Source: Ridgeia piscesae (lineage: Eukaryota > Annelida > Polychaeta > Sabellida > Siboglinidae). Taken from it: a DNA stretch of 64,000 nucleotides. Of this stretch, positions 63,192 through 64,000 are shown piece by piece; positions within the stretch are counted from its first letter, which is position 1, and every line of letters begins with the position of its first letter. The stretch lies in assembly GCA_025642075.2 (NCBI GenBank), contig JAODUO010000080.1, forward strand, positions 575,001 through 639,000, written 5' to 3'. The notes under the pieces are model-generated. The model was not told the DNA's origin, made no database searches, and saw nothing but the letters and a program-made list of their open reading frames with translations. Made by a program: the position numbers and the translations under genes.

Positions 63192-64000
63192 CGTAATGTT
63201 CTTCCCATATATTGTTCTGTTTATGTTATTAATATTGTATGTTATTTGCCTTCATTTCTGTATGTTATTGTAAAGAGCAACAATAAATAAGATTTGTGTT
63301 AGACTTTCTTCTTTTTCCTTGCAGTTTAGTGTTGAGCAATTCCAATATAGCATTACATGTGACATTTTGAGTCTTTCAACACTTCTTATATATCAAAAAT
63401 CTATTAATGATCAAACATTTAAGGCACATATTGACTTGGGGTTACAGTGTGGCACTTTTAAATGTAACAAATTATGCTACATCTGAAAACTATGCTGCCT
63501 GATTGTAATATTCATTTAACAAAACAAACACCCTCACAGGCATTTAGAGGTTGGTAAGGGGTCAACAGGTGCCTGGGGTGGGGGTGGGGGGTCCTGGCCC
63601 CCACATTTACTGTCAAGTCCCTGACATGTCCAACTTATTGGGTCTGATCAAACATATTGGACTATAAAAAATTATACACATTAAAGAACTGTAACATTTA
63701 TAAATAATGGCCTGACAACTTCTACCCCAGAGGCCAAGGCAAAGAAAATATCGTTATTATGTATCAGTAATTTACATTGGACGCTGTGGGTGCAGTCAAT
63801 TGCTGCCCTTTGTCAAGGTTAACATTGACTGACAAGGGGTTACGAGTTGGACAGGCAGCCCATAGAGGAAGAACTACCAGTTTCAAGCAGCTGCGATTCA
63901 GATGAAAATGAAGACACACCCCTCCATTGATGTCTTGAAATGATCATCAGTATTTACTAATGAAGCTGCTACATAGACTATAGTCATGATGTTTGTGGCA
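62727..64000. other. Intron or intergenic, no gene recognised
   Basis: Apart from the microsatellite at 63053-63187, nothing is supported. If the exon at 62582 is real this is its first intron. Confidence 0.4.
63053..63187. repeat. Compound (GT)n(GCGT)n(AT)n microsatellite
   Basis: About 25 bp of (GT)n, five GCGT units and about 70 bp of (AT)n. Confidence 0.95.

Overview
This is intron-rich animal nuclear DNA. Three conserved metazoan genes can be read exon by exon, and the rest is transposon remnants, microsatellites and large tandem arrays. LINE tails with a GCGC hairpin, pogo, hAT and piggyBac-like elements and the protein divergence suggest a marine invertebrate, probably a lophotrochozoan such as a mollusc. 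The species is inferred, not demonstrated.

Layout. 1-7.4 kb is repeat-rich and holds a 300-bp purine/pyrimidine-alternating microsatellite, a pogo-like transposon and a foldback element. 7.4-36.5 kb on the minus strand is a complete SPT16 gene (FACT histone chaperone large subunit; 27 coding exons, 1,050 codons plus stop). TRAPPC2L (5 exons, 139 aa) starts 135 bp away on the plus strand at 36,665 and ends at 39,506, so the pair is head-to-head across a compact promoter with CRE, YY1-like and CCAAT motifs. TOP1 (DNA topoisomerase I; 18 coding exons, 896 aa) runs on the minus strand from 58,824 to 42,896, tail-to-tail with TRAPPC2L. 59-62 kb holds two decayed non-LTR retrotransposons. A possible first exon of an unidentified plus-strand gene is at 62.6 kb. 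In all three gene models the exon phases match throughout and the total length is divisible by three.

Two observations stand out. (1) Seven minisatellite arrays with unrelated units lie in introns of SPT16 and TOP1. Each starts at, or within about 45 nt of, an exon boundary. In four of them the unit contains the splice site and the first or last exon bases, so the intron carries roughly 5 to more than 100 extra copies of its own splice site. They make up about 90% of four introns. In one, every intact unit reads as a 3' splice site fused to a 5' splice site (TAG|GTGAGT). In another, the array is free of stops and aligned with the TOP1 reading frame. (2) TOP1 introns hold seven good and two decayed copies of an ~78-nt element in host-sense orientation that looks like a box C/D snoRNA. 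It has a terminal stem, a C box, a D box and a 13-nt segment complementary to a conserved stretch of large-subunit rRNA.

SPT16 and TOP1 both act on chromatin and DNA during transcription and replication, while TRAPPC2L belongs to vesicle-tethering complexes. No operon-like or pathway link is implied.
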